A DNA stretch of 21,416 bases from an uncultured Oscillospiraceae bacterium. GTDB taxonomy: Bacteria; Bacillota; Clostridia; Oscillospirales; JAAYXM01. The notes beneath the pieces were generated by a model. The model searched no databases. It saw only the letters and a program-made list of their open reading frames with translations, and was not told the origin of the DNA. The position numbers and the translations under genes are program-made. This document shows positions 1 to 8,210 of this stretch, piece after piece (the first letter of the stretch is position 1; each line of letters starts with the position of its first letter). The DNA lies in contig CAKSEF010000026.1 in NCBI GenBank assembly GCA_934446465.1, forward strand, positions 1-21,416, in the 5' to 3' direction.

Positions 1-381
1 TGCACGATGGAGAAAGCAACGCAGTATATGCACGACAATTATTTTCTTCCCCTTACGATTACCGATTTGCTTTCTGTTTCCTGTATGTCAAAAACCCCAT
101 TCTGTACGGTGTTCAAGAAAATTACGGGTTTTACTTTTTCCGATTATCTTTCGAGGCTGAGGTGTGAAATCTCAAGCAGGCTCCTTACCATTACGAAGCA
201 AACGCTTCCCGAGCTTGCCGGAATCAGTTGTTTTTCAAATGCGTCGCACCTTGTTCGGGCATTTCACAAGTACCTCAATCAGACTCCGAGCGAGTACAGA
301 GAATATTCGCGGGAATGGTTTTTAAAATATGCTCCGCAATGGCTTCCCGATGATTTAAAAAATAAAACCGAGGTAAAATAA
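1..381 (+). CDS. AraC-family transcriptional regulator, C-terminal part (5' end outside window)
   Basis: The reading frame is open from the first base, so the gene starts upstream and only about its last 126 codons are present. The visible part is a complete AraC/XylS DNA-binding domain with two helix-turn-helix units. The first spans roughly the segment LTITDLLSVSCMSKTPFCTVFKK, with the family pattern of a Ser-x4-Phe-x3-Phe-Lys turn. The second spans LPELAGISCFSNASHLVRAFHKY, followed by the family signature TPSEYR. A further 25 residues follow the usual domain end. The ATG at position 7 is internal to this domain, so it is unlikely to be the true start. The N-terminal effector domain, and so the ligand, cannot be seen. 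The gene converges on spoIVA and shares a terminator with it. The family call is secure; the target genes are unknown. Confidence 0.88.
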   Translation, partial: CTMEKATQYMHDNYFLPLTITDLLSVSCMSKTPFCTVFKKITGFTFSDYLSRLRCEISSRLLTITKQTLPELAGISCFSNASHLVRAFHKYLNQTPSEYREYSREWFLKYAPQWLPDDLKNKTEVK

Positions 382-391
382 CCTCGGTTTT
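364..391. terminator. Bidirectional intrinsic terminator between araC-type gene and spoIVA
   Basis: An 11-bp perfect stem (364-374 with 381-391) encloses a 6-nt loop. T-rich tracts follow on both strands: TATTTTTATA on the plus side, and a run of T after position 364 when read on the minus strand. The stop codon of the upstream regulator lies in the loop and descending arm. The position between convergent genes fits termination of both transcripts. Confidence 0.85.
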
Positions 392-395
392 ATTT

Positions 396-1868
396 TTATA
401 CTATTATGCAGATTAAACCGGAACAGGTTTCGTTTATTATGCGTTCCACCGTTTCCTGAAGCTTCATTCTTGCTTCTTCCGGCATTCGATACAGCTTATT
501 GTGAAGTCCTTCGTTTATTAGGTCGTACAATGATTTTCCGAATATGTTGGAATCCCAAATCTTCTGCGGTGCGTCTTTAAATTCATTCAGTAGGCACATG
601 ACGAGCTCCTCGGACTGACGCTCGCTTCCGACAATTGGCGCAACTTCCGTTGTTATATCCGCGCGGAGCATATGAATGGACGGCGCGCTTGCACGCAGCC
701 TGACCCCGTACTGTCCGCCCTGCTTTACTATTTCCGGTTCTTCAAGGCTCAGCTCTCCCGTTCCGGGCATAACGATACCGTATCCTGTATCGCGCACCTG
801 CTCAAGCGCGTCGGCAACCCGCGAATATTCATTGTTTACGACTGCAAGCCGACTGAGGAGCGGAAGCAGGTCTCCGTCATCCTTAATCTCAAACCCCGTC
901 TGACCGCTCAAAATATTATAGAACAACTCACGCGGAAGCGCCGTATTTACAACTGCCGTTCCGCTTCCGAGGTCTATGGATGTGATTTGAACATCGGATA
1001 CATGGCGGCATTCGCGAAGGCTCTCCGTGCAGTCTTTTACATCGCGGATTTTGCTCAATTCCTTTGCGCTTTGCAGTATTCCCGAGTACAGTTCTTTTTT
1101 AATGTCATTGCCGTGTGGGAGCGTATCTACCCATGACGGCATATTTATGTCAAGTCTTGCAACAGGAAATTCATACAGCACACCTTTGATTATATCACGT
1201 ATCTCAGGTTCATCAATGGTCATGCAGTTTACGGCAATACATGTTATGTTATATTCTTCGGTTATCTCATCGCAAATCGCCTGTGTTTCAGGTGCGTTCG
1301 GATGCGATGAATTGACAAGCACGATAAACGGCTTTCCTATTTCGGAAAGCTCTTCTATTACTCTGCGTTCAGGCTCCTTATAGTCTTCCCGAGGAATATC
1401 GGTTATGCTTCCGTCAGTCGTTATCACAAGACCTATGGTGGAGTGCTCGGAAATAACTTTCTTTGTTCCTATTTCTGCGGCTTCGGTCATAGGTATTGCA
1501 TGATCATACCACGGCGTTGTTACCATTCGGGGCTGTCCGTCCTCCGTTACCCCTATTGCACCGTTAACAAGGTACCCCACGCAATCTATCATCCGAACAT
1601 CCATAGTTGAGTTTCCGTCTAAAGATACGGTTACTGCCTCGTCCGGAACGAATTTCGGTTCGGCGGTCATAATCGTCTTCCCCGCTCCGCTCTGCGGAAG
1701 CTCGTCGCGCGCACGTTCACGGCTGTATACGTTTTCAATATTCGGAATCACAAGCGTCTCCATAAAGCGTTTTATAAATGTTGATTTTCCTGTTCTCACA
1801 GGCCCGACCACACCTATGTAAATATCGCCCTGTGTCCTCTGTGATATATCCTGATATATATTTTCCAC
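396..1868 (-). CDS. spoIVA: Stage IV sporulation protein A (SpoIVA), spore coat morphogenetic ATPase
   Basis: SpoIVA is the ATPase that polymerises on the outer forespore membrane and forms the basement layer on which the spore coat is built. At 490 residues it matches the family length (492 in Bacillus subtilis). It has a Walker A motif, GPVRTGKST, at residues 22-30 and a Walker B-type MIDCVGY around D95. The extreme C-terminus is the short hydrophobic tail typical of the family (ICIIV). The start is a GTG: a strong AAGGAGG (1877-1883) lies 8 nt upstream, and the nearby ATG at 1875 is out of frame. A SigE-like promoter sits upstream, as expected for the mother-cell compartment. The gene is monocistronic, bounded by terminators on both sides. 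Its presence shows that the organism belongs to an endospore-forming lineage, though not that it sporulates. Confidence 0.97.
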   Translation of the reverse strand: MENIYQDISQRTQGDIYIGVVGPVRTGKSTFIKRFMETLVIPNIENVYSRERARDELPQSGAGKTIMTAEPKFVPDEAVTVSLDGNSTMDVRMIDCVGYLVNGAIGVTEDGQPRMVTTPWYDHAIPMTEAAEIGTKKVISEHSTIGLVITTDGSITDIPREDYKEPERRVIEELSEIGKPFIVLVNSSHPNAPETQAICDEITEEYNITCIAVNCMTIDEPEIRDIIKGVLYEFPVARLDINMPSWVDTLPHGNDIKKELYSGILQSAKELSKIRDVKDCTESLRECRHVSDVQITSIDLGSGTAVVNTALPRELFYNILSGQTGFEIKDDGDLLPLLSRLAVVNNEYSRVADALEQVRDTGYGIVMPGTGELSLEEPEIVKQGGQYGVRLRASAPSIHMLRADITTEVAPIVGSERQSEELVMCLLNEFKDAPQKIWDSNIFGKSLYDLINEGLHNKLYRMPEEARMKLQETVERIINETCSGLICIIV

Positions 1869-1906
1869 GAAACATTCCTCCTTGCACTTTCATCACAGCT
1901 AATACA

Positions 1907-1933
1907 AATATATGGAGTGCCGATGAATGTTAT
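1907..1933 (-). promoter_or_regulatory. Candidate SigE promoter of spoIVA
   Basis: On the minus strand, CATATATT (1914-1907) is preceded by ATA (1933-1931) with a 16-bp spacer. This matches the published SigE pattern ATA-N16-18-CATAcanT at nearly every conserved base. Predicted transcription starts near 1900, giving a leader of about 30 nt before the GTG codon. SigE control of spoIVA is established in B. subtilis; use of this site here is inferred. Confidence 0.5.
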
Positions 1934-1936
1934 GCA

Positions 1937-1975
1937 AAAAAGGCGGTGCAAAAAATGTTTTTGCACCGCCTTTTT
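1937..1975 (-). terminator. Intrinsic terminator downstream of the amidohydrolase gene
   Basis: An 18-bp perfect inverted repeat has a GC-rich 8-bp centre (GGCGGTGC / GCACCGCC) flanked by A5/T5 arms and a 3-nt loop. It lies immediately after the amidohydrolase stop and gives a T-run in either direction. It isolates spoIVA from read-through of the upstream gene. Confidence 0.85.
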
Positions 1976-1980
1976 AAGAT

Positions 1981-2874
1981 TTAGATGCCGAGTAGCTTTT
2001 CGGCGTTCTTTCTGATTATCTTTTCATAATTTTCGCGCGAAAGCATTCCATCCGCAAGCATTTCGTTCAGAAATTTATCGAAATCGTATTGAAACGTGTT
2101 TTTTGTTGAACAACAGTCGCAGCCGTAGAATATTCGGTCGGCGAACTCTTCAAAGAACTTTGCCGTAAATTCCCTGTCGCGCATCATGGCATTTGAACCG
2201 CTTCCCGCGGAGAGGTCGCAGTACAGGTTCCCGTATTCGCGCATGAGCTTTGAAACTCTGCCCTCTTCGGTTATTTTCCCGCTCGGGTAGCCGTTTCTGT
2301 TGTCCGTGTCCGCAGTCTTGGAAAATTCATACCAAAATGCGGCGGAATGGCCGATAAGCTTCAGTCCGGGATGCTTTTTCAGCATTTTCTCAATGCGCGG
2401 AAGCCCGGGGTCATCTATAATTCCGTAACTGCACGCCGGTGCCGGGGCAATATGTATCAGCACGGGCATATCAAGCATTTCGCAGTATCCGAAAAGATTG
2501 TCATTTCTTGGGTCATCTGCGTATATATTAGCCGTCAGCTCGCCGAGTCCCTTTGCGCCGAGCTTTTTATAGTACTCAAGGATATAACCGAGGTTTGTTT
2601 CACTGCTGTTGTCTCCCATTCTCGGGTCTACATTGCAGAACCACGAAAAACGGTCGGGATATTTATCGGCCGCAAGCTTTGCGCTCTCGTTGCTTATTAT
2701 GCACCACTGTGATTCGGGGGAAATGAGCGGAAGCAGAACCCCGCGCTCCACGTTTATTTTATCATATATCTCAAACTGCTTCTCAGCGTCAAAAAAGCGT
2801 TCGCCGTCTCCGAAACGCGGCGGATAGCACTCGGGAAATGTCATTACATGGGCATGAATATCAATTTTTTTCAT
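1981..2874 (-). CDS. Amidohydrolase-family (amidohydrolase 2 / COG2159-like) metal-dependent hydrolase
   Basis: A 297-residue TIM-barrel hydrolase of the amidohydrolase superfamily. The metal-binding pattern is visible in order: the N-terminal HxH (H7, H9) in KIDIHAHV, a Gly-Glu at 111-112 after strand 3 (KGLGEL), H141 (VLIHIAP), H176 (LIGHSAAFW) and D253 in FYGCDCCS. Family members include ACMSD-like decarboxylases and uncharacterised hydrolases, so the reaction cannot be named; the substrate is unknown. The ATG at 2874 is chosen because GTGAGG, just upstream, then acts as the ribosome binding site; starting at the GTG at 2889 would consume it. The gene lies downstream of an AraC-type regulator but behind a terminator and has its own candidate promoter, so regulation by that protein is possible but unproven. 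Confidence 0.83.
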   Translation of the reverse strand: MKKIDIHAHVMTFPECYPPRFGDGERFFDAEKQFEIYDKINVERGVLLPLISPESQWCIISNESAKLAADKYPDRFSWFCNVDPRMGDNSSETNLGYILEYYKKLGAKGLGELTANIYADDPRNDNLFGYCEMLDMPVLIHIAPAPACSYGIIDDPGLPRIEKMLKKHPGLKLIGHSAAFWYEFSKTADTDNRNGYPSGKITEEGRVSKLMREYGNLYCDLSAGSGSNAMMRDREFTAKFFEEFADRIFYGCDCCSTKNTFQYDFDKFLNEMLADGMLSRENYEKIIRKNAEKLLGI

Positions 2875-2916
2875 GGTATATATCCTCACTTTTTTGTCAT
2901 TTTTATATACAACCTT

Positions 2917-2944
2917 ATTCTACATCAAAAAAGAAAAAAGTCAA
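2917..2944 (-). promoter_or_regulatory. Candidate SigA-type promoter for the amidohydrolase gene
   Basis: Minus strand: TTGACT (2944-2939), 16-bp spacer, TAGAAT (2922-2917), each 5 of 6 matches to consensus. The -35 hexamer lies inside the second arm of the upstream terminator hairpin. The predicted start is near 2910, about 36 nt before the ATG. Confidence 0.42.
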
Positions 2945-2963
2945 TGACGCGCATTGACTTTTT
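2935..2963 (-). terminator. Intrinsic terminator of the tig-clpP-clpX-lon-engB-lysA-araC operon
   Basis: A 12-bp perfect stem (2935-2946 with 2952-2963) has a 5-nt loop. Read on the minus strand it is followed by a long T-rich tail (T6-C-T6). The stop codon of the araC-type gene touches the first arm, so this marks the end of the long operon. Confidence 0.85.
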
Positions 2964-3832
2964 CATAATAATTTTGTTCTTTTTTCTTTTGGCGAAATGC
3001 CTCTTGATTTCTTATAACAGCGGCTGAAATAGCTTTCATCCTCAAAACCCGCTCTATGCGCTATCTGCGCTATGTTAAGGTCCGAATTTTCAAGCAGGAC
3101 GTCGACAGCTCCGAGCCTGTACTCTGTCAGATACTGTATTGCCGTCAGTCCCGTTACGCGTTTGAAGATTCGGCAGAAATAAAATTTACTCATTTTGCAG
3201 GCATCTGCAAGGGACTCAACGCTTATATCGGACATATAGTCCGTGCGTATGATACTCAACGCAGGTTCGATTGAACGGTAAAACCTAATATTATCATTCA
3301 GCATTTCTCCCGAAATGACACATTCAACCTCGCTTCTGAGGAGTATTGCAAAGAGCTGTGTAACCAGCCCGCGTACTGCGAGGCCGTACTTCTCTTTCTT
3401 ATTTTTCATTTCCTCCGCTATCTGCATGAGCACCGAAGCCGCGGCACTGTTTCCGCTGATAAGATTTTTAAACCGAATACGCTCACCGAGGAGCAGGCGC
3501 CTTATGTCGAGTCTGTCCATATGCTCACTCGACAGAAAATCAAGTCCTATCATAAACAGGTAGTACTCGCCGTCCGCATTCCCTACATTTATGTTTGTAT
3601 GATATTCGTACGGATTTATTACAACAATGTCTCCCGCGGCTGCGGTTATCGGCACCGTATCCACGAGAATAGTTGACGTACCGCTCACAAAATACTTAAT
3701 TTCGAGTTCTTCATGCCATATCCGAGACAAATCAACTTCATCGGAAAATTCGACATGTTTTGCCCCGCTTACCCGTATCGGAAAGCCTGCGTCTTCAAAT
3801 TCCTGATAATCTTTTTTCCCGCATTTCGGCAC
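2963..3832 (-). CDS. AraC-family transcriptional regulator with N-terminal cupin-like domain
   Basis: A 289-residue regulator with the full two-domain AraC plan. Residues about 20-110 form a cupin-like sensor: WHEELEIKYFVSG, then a GDIVVINPYEYH loop typical of AraC ligand-binding barrels. Residues about 188-289 carry two helix-turn-helix units, one in ISVESLADACKMSKFYFCRIFKR and one in LNIAQIAHRAGFEDESYFSRCYKK, followed by GISPKEKR. The start is a GTG preceded by GGGGTGA at about 8 nt. It lies 20 nt after lysA with no terminator between, so it is probably read as the last gene of that operon. The likely target is the adjacent amidohydrolase gene or sugar-related genes elsewhere; the effector is unknown. 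Placement after housekeeping genes is unusual for this family. Confidence 0.92.
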   Translation of the reverse strand: MPKCGKKDYQEFEDAGFPIRVSGAKHVEFSDEVDLSRIWHEELEIKYFVSGTSTILVDTVPITAAAGDIVVINPYEYHTNINVGNADGEYYLFMIGLDFLSSEHMDRLDIRRLLLGERIRFKNLISGNSAAASVLMQIAEEMKNKKEKYGLAVRGLVTQLFAILLRSEVECVISGEMLNDNIRFYRSIEPALSIIRTDYMSDISVESLADACKMSKFYFCRIFKRVTGLTAIQYLTEYRLGAVDVLLENSDLNIAQIAHRAGFEDESYFSRCYKKSRGISPKEKRTKLL

Positions 3833-3852
3833 TTCTCTTCACCCCGCAAGCC

Positions 3853-5157
3853 TCAAAGAATGTCGTTTGCCGTGAGGTCGGAATATGTTTCTCTTTTTAC
3901 TATAAGCTTATCTGCGCCGTCCTTCACCATCACGACGGGCGGACGCGGAACTCTGTTATAATTTGAAGCCATTGAGTAATTGTATGCACCCGTTGCCAGA
4001 ACCGCAAGCAATTCTCCGTTTTTTACTTTCGGGAGTGCTATATCACGTCCGAGCAAATCCCCACTTTCGCAGTTACGACCCGCAACGGTTACAACGGTGT
4101 CTTTTTCGTCAAGCGGTCTTTCCGGCAGCAGCATTTCATATTCCGCGCCGTAAAGTGCGTACCGCGGATTATCCGTCATTCCCCCGTCTACGGACACATA
4201 GGTTCTTATATTCTTTATTTCTTTGACCGAGCCGACACGGTAGACGGTCAAACCCGATGACGCGACTATCGAGCGCCCGGGCTCAATCAGAATCCGAGGA
4301 AGCTCAATGCCGTACTGCCGTGCTGATTTTTTTATTGCTTCGCAGAACGTCTCCGTCATTGAGTCGATGCTGTTTGGTGCGTCTTTTTCCGTATATTTGA
4401 TGCCGAAACCGCCGCCGAGGTTGAGATCTTCTATTTTGCACGGGAGTGTGCTCTGTATCTTCGAAATAAACTTCATCATTACTTCGGCCGCATGTTCAAA
4501 CGGTTCTTTTTCAAATATCTGAGAGCCTATATGACAGTGCAGTCCGCAGACGCTGACATTCTCGAGCTTCACTGCCTCGCTTATCAGCTCGTATGCCTCG
4601 CCGTTTTCAAGCGCAACACCGAATTTTGAATCAATCTGCCCTGTTTTTATAAATTCGTGCGTATGAGCGTCTATACCCGGCTTTATTCTAAACGATATGC
4701 GTGTTTTTGTGCCGTAATCCTTTGAGAGCTTGTCTATAAGATAAAGTTCCTCGCGGTTATCTACTACAAATCCGCCGATTTTACTTTCGATGGCAAACCG
4801 TATTTCCGACTCCGTTTTATTGTTCCCGTGAAAATATATGCGGTCGGCGGGAAAACCTGCGGACAGTGCCGTAAAGAGCTCTCCGCCCGAAACAACATCT
4901 GCGCCGAGTCCCTCATCTTCGATAATTTTATACATATATTTTGCACAGAATGCCTTGCTTGCGTACAGCACAAGGAAGTTGCCGCCGTAGTGTTTCTTGA
5001 GCGAAGAAACATATTCCCGGCAGTTTTTTCTTATCTCGCCCTCATCCATTATGAATAGAGGCGTTCCGTATTTTTCCGCAAGCTCGGAAACATCCGCTCC
5101 GCCGACGGCAAGACGGCCGTGTTCGTTTACGGATAAGGAATCAGAAATGAATTTCAT
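3853..5157 (-). CDS. lysA: Diaminopimelate decarboxylase (LysA)
   Basis: LysA is a PLP-dependent enzyme that converts meso-diaminopimelate to L-lysine, the last step of lysine synthesis. At 434 residues it has the usual length. The PLP lysine is K68 in LYASKAF, the substrate and barrel motif HCHIGSQ is near 207-213, and the glycine-rich phosphate loop NLGGGFG is at 246-252. EPGRS follows at 292-296. The dimer-interface catalytic cysteine is C363 in the signature NCESGD. The first residues (FISDSLSVNEHGRL) match the family N-terminus, supporting this ATG. The gene begins 13 nt after engB stops, so it is co-transcribed with the proteolysis and GTPase genes. No lysine riboswitch is seen or expected at such short spacing, so expression may not be lysine-controlled. 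Confidence 0.96.
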   Translation of the reverse strand: MKFISDSLSVNEHGRLAVGGADVSELAEKYGTPLFIMDEGEIRKNCREYVSSLKKHYGGNFLVLYASKAFCAKYMYKIIEDEGLGADVVSGGELFTALSAGFPADRIYFHGNNKTESEIRFAIESKIGGFVVDNREELYLIDKLSKDYGTKTRISFRIKPGIDAHTHEFIKTGQIDSKFGVALENGEAYELISEAVKLENVSVCGLHCHIGSQIFEKEPFEHAAEVMMKFISKIQSTLPCKIEDLNLGGGFGIKYTEKDAPNSIDSMTETFCEAIKKSARQYGIELPRILIEPGRSIVASSGLTVYRVGSVKEIKNIRTYVSVDGGMTDNPRYALYGAEYEMLLPERPLDEKDTVVTVAGRNCESGDLLGRDIALPKVKNGELLAVLATGAYNYSMASNYNRVPRPPVVMVKDGADKLIVKRETYSDLTANDIL

Positions 5158-5170
5158 AGTTTTTTCACCG

Positions 5171-5761
5171 TTATATCAAAGAATTCTGAATAGTTTTTAC
5201 AAGCTCTTCGCGCCCCGTTCCCTTCTGCGCGGAAAACATCAATACTATTCCTTCGGGAACGCCGAGTGTTTCCGCTATAAGTGCGCGGGACTCCTCAATT
5301 TGGCTTTTTTTGAGTTTGTCTGCCTTATTTGCTACTACGCAAAACGGCATTTGAGACTGCTTGAACCACTCAGCCATAACAACGTCGTCAGCCGTCGGTT
5401 TGTGCCTTGAATCGACAATAAAAACCCCGAGTGCGAAGTTTTCATTGCGCGATAAGTATGTTTCTATAAGCTTTGCCCAACGCATTTTCTCTTTTGCGGA
5501 TACGCTTGCATAGCCATATCCCGGCAAATCCACGAAGTACGCGCGGTTATCTATGAGAAAATAGTTGATATGGATTGTTTTTCCGGGTGTCTGCCCCACG
5601 CGGGCAAAGTTTTTGCGGTTGAGTATTTTATTTATGACAGACGATTTCCCGACGTTCGATTTTCCCGAGAAGATAATCTGCGGAAGCTCGGTTTCTATAA
5701 ACCCGTCCTCCGTTGCGGCCGATTTTACAAAATCCGCCATATGAAGATTAAGATTACTCAT
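5171..5761 (-). CDS. engB: Ribosome biogenesis GTPase EngB/YsxC (YihA)
   Basis: An essential small GTPase needed for late 50S subunit assembly. All five G motifs are present: G1 GKSNVGKSS (33-41), G2 TPGKT (58-62), G3 DLPG (78-81), G4 NKAD (145-148) and G5 SAQKG (177-181). The frame is open further upstream, but the added 42 residues would overlap lon, are basic and are unlike the family. The ATG at 5761, with AGGAG 7 nt upstream, gives 196 residues, the normal size. It starts 10 nt after the lon stop. The lon-engB order is conserved in Firmicutes (lonA-ysxC in B. subtilis). Confidence 0.96.
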   Translation of the reverse strand: MSNLNLHMADFVKSAATEDGFIETELPQIIFSGKSNVGKSSVINKILNRKNFARVGQTPGKTIHINYFLIDNRAYFVDLPGYGYASVSAKEKMRWAKLIETYLSRNENFALGVFIVDSRHKPTADDVVMAEWFKQSQMPFCVVANKADKLKKSQIEESRALIAETLGVPEGIVLMFSAQKGTGREELVKTIQNSLI

Positions 5762-5771
5762 ATAAAGTCTC

Positions 5772-8198
5772 CTATTGGCGTATTCCGCAGAGATTGCCGC
5801 TGTTTTCTTCGCTGATAACAGGCGCAAATGTTTTGTCCTTCTTTGCGTGTTCTTCCCTTGCGGGAATTTTTGCAAGGTCGATTGCAAGCCTTATTACTTC
5901 GTCGGCGTGCGATACGGGGAAGAATTTTAGCGATTTCCTTACCGTTGAATCAATCTCGTCCAAATCACGCTCGTTATCTTTGGGTATAATAACCGCTTTC
6001 ATGCCGTGTCTGTACGCCGCCATTGTTTTTTCTCTCAATCCACCTATCGGAAGAACTCTTCCGCGTATTGAAATCTCGCCTGTCATTGCAATATCACTTC
6101 TCGCCGGCACATTTGTAAGCGCCGATACCAGCGCCGTTGCTATTGTTATACCTGCAGATGGACCGTCCTTAGGTATGGCACCCTCCGGGAAGTGAATATG
6201 AATATCGCTCTTTTTATAAAACTCTGCGTCTATATTATATTCGTCTGCACGGCTTCTCACATAGGTGAGCGCGGCTTTTGCCGATTCACTCATTACGTTT
6301 CCGAGGTTTCCCGTTATTTCTATTTTTCCCGTGCCTGCCACTACATTAACCTCAACCTCGAGAATCTCCCCGCCGACTGAGGTCCAAGCAAGTCCGTTTA
6401 CAACGCCTGCCTCTTTTCCGTCCGAGAGCGCATCGTCATGGTACTTTTCAACACCGAGAAATTCCTTCAGGTTCTTCTCGGTTACTATAATACGCGTGTT
6501 TTCGCCTGCGACTATCTTCTTTGCCGTTTTCCGCATAACGCGCCCGAGTTCGCGTTCAAGCGTTCTCACTCCGGACTCACGGGTGTAGTCGGAAATCAAT
6601 TTATAAATCGCACTGTCTGTTATTCTGAACATGGAAGGAGTAATTCCGTTTTTCTCCATTTGCTTCTTAGTCAAGTGATTTTTTGCAATATGGAATTTAT
6701 CCTCAACGGTATAGCTTGAAAGCTCAATTACTTCCATTCTGTCAAGGAGCGGACGCGGTATTGTGTCCGTTGTATTTGCCGTAGTTATAAACATTATTTC
6801 CGACAAGTCAAACGGCACTTCGAGGTAATGGTCGCGGAATGCGTAATTCTGTTCCGAGTCGAGAACTTCAAGCATAGCGGCAGACGGGTCTCCTCTAAAG
6901 TCGCTTGACATTTTGTCTATTTCATCAAGCAGAATGAGTGCATTTTTTGAACCCGCATTTTTTACAGCATTCATAATGCGTCCCGGCATTGCTCCGATGT
7001 ACGTTTTCCTATGTCCGCGGATATCCGCTTCATCACGCACGCCGCCGAGAGAAAGCCTTGCAAAATTCCTGCCCATTGCATGGGCTATGCTCTTTCCGAT
7101 AGATGTCTTACCGACTCCCGGAGGGCCTACAAGGCATATAATCTGCCCTTCTGATTTCGGGGTTAGGCTTTTTACCGCAAGCGCCTCAAGGATGCGTTCT
7201 TTTACTTTTTCCATTCCGTAGTGTTCCTTATCAAGAATGCGCTTTGCTGTTTTTACCGACAGTTTATCGCGCGTCCGAACATTCCACGGAAGCTCCAGCA
7301 CAGTGTCAAGGTATGTCCTTACGACAGTGCTTTCCGGCGAATTATACTGCATTTTGCGGAGGCGGGACGCCTCTTTCATCAGTTTATCATTAGTCTCTTC
7401 GGGCAGCTTAAGTTCTTCTATCTTCTTTACATATGCGCTGTATTCCGCGTCAGTATCGTCCTCGTCGCCGAGTTCTTCATGGATAGCTTTCATTTGTTCA
7501 CGCAGAAAATAATCGCGCTGGTTCTTATCCATTTGTTCCTGAACCTTGCCTGCAATGCTGTTTTCAACCTTGAATATTTCAAGCTCACGCGAGAGCAGTT
7601 TATTAACAAGTGTAAGACGCTTATAAGGGTTCAGTTCTTCCAAAACGAGCTGTTTATTGGTGAATTTTGTCGGTATGCTCTGGATTATATAATCCGCAAG
7701 CTCGCCCATATTCTCCGCTGATATTACATTTATCATAACATCATGGGTGAGCTTCGGTGCATACTCGATGTATTCGGAAAAGAGCTCCTGCGTTGAGCGC
7801 ATCAGCGCTTCGCATTTTACTGCGCTCTGTCTGGCTTTCGGTATATCAAGCTCTTCAACCTCGGCTACCATGAAGGGTTCTTCGTGCATTATTCCGACAA
7901 TCTTTGCCCGATAAACTCCCTCAACGAGCACGCGTGTATTGTTAGCCGGAAATCTCAGAACCTGCTTTATTTTTGCAACAGTGCCTATCTCAAAAATATC
8001 ACTTTGCGCCGGATTATCTGTTTTTATCTCACGCTGTGCGACCAGGAATACGTTTTGGTCATTTTTCATCGCGTCCTCAAGCGACTTCAGCGATTTATCA
8101 CGTCCGACATCGAAATTGAGCATCATATGCGGAAACGCCGTAAGTCCGCGGAGCGGAAGAACGGGCATTATGCTCTTTCTCATGGTATTCTCAGACAT
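5772..8198 (-). CDS. lon: ATP-dependent protease La (Lon)
   Basis: A homo-hexameric cytosolic AAA+ protease that degrades damaged and regulatory proteins. At 808 residues it is close to the 770-820 expected. The N-terminal substrate-binding domain begins PVLPLRGLTAFPHM (residues 12-25). A coiled-coil-rich linker follows near 205-285. Walker A is GPPGVGKT (358-365) and Walker B is LILLDEID (421-428). The C-terminal protease domain has the Ser/Lys dyad, S681 in DGPSAG and K724 in GLREKT. The start ATG has AGGAG about 8 nt upstream. Twelve nucleotides separate it from clpX. I see no CtsR or CIRCE-type operator before it, so it is probably expressed from the tig promoter. Confidence 0.98.
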   Translation of the reverse strand: MSENTMRKSIMPVLPLRGLTAFPHMMLNFDVGRDKSLKSLEDAMKNDQNVFLVAQREIKTDNPAQSDIFEIGTVAKIKQVLRFPANNTRVLVEGVYRAKIVGIMHEEPFMVAEVEELDIPKARQSAVKCEALMRSTQELFSEYIEYAPKLTHDVMINVISAENMGELADYIIQSIPTKFTNKQLVLEELNPYKRLTLVNKLLSRELEIFKVENSIAGKVQEQMDKNQRDYFLREQMKAIHEELGDEDDTDAEYSAYVKKIEELKLPEETNDKLMKEASRLRKMQYNSPESTVVRTYLDTVLELPWNVRTRDKLSVKTAKRILDKEHYGMEKVKERILEALAVKSLTPKSEGQIICLVGPPGVGKTSIGKSIAHAMGRNFARLSLGGVRDEADIRGHRKTYIGAMPGRIMNAVKNAGSKNALILLDEIDKMSSDFRGDPSAAMLEVLDSEQNYAFRDHYLEVPFDLSEIMFITTANTTDTIPRPLLDRMEVIELSSYTVEDKFHIAKNHLTKKQMEKNGITPSMFRITDSAIYKLISDYTRESGVRTLERELGRVMRKTAKKIVAGENTRIIVTEKNLKEFLGVEKYHDDALSDGKEAGVVNGLAWTSVGGEILEVEVNVVAGTGKIEITGNLGNVMSESAKAALTYVRSRADEYNIDAEFYKKSDIHIHFPEGAIPKDGPSAGITIATALVSALTNVPARSDIAMTGEISIRGRVLPIGGLREKTMAAYRHGMKAVIIPKDNERDLDEIDSTVRKSLKFFPVSHADEVIRLAIDLAKIPAREEHAKKDKTFAPVISEENSGNLCGIRQ

Positions 8199-8210
8199 TC
8201 TTTTTCTCCT

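Noticed and set aside
672..1136. A 154-codon plus-strand open frame opposite spoIVA
   Set aside because: No ribosome binding site or recognisable domain; spoIVA on the other strand is full length and well supported.
5762..5887. N-terminal extension of EngB
   Set aside because: The extra 42 residues overlap the 3' end of lon and are unlike any EngB; the ATG at 5761 has a good ribosome binding site.
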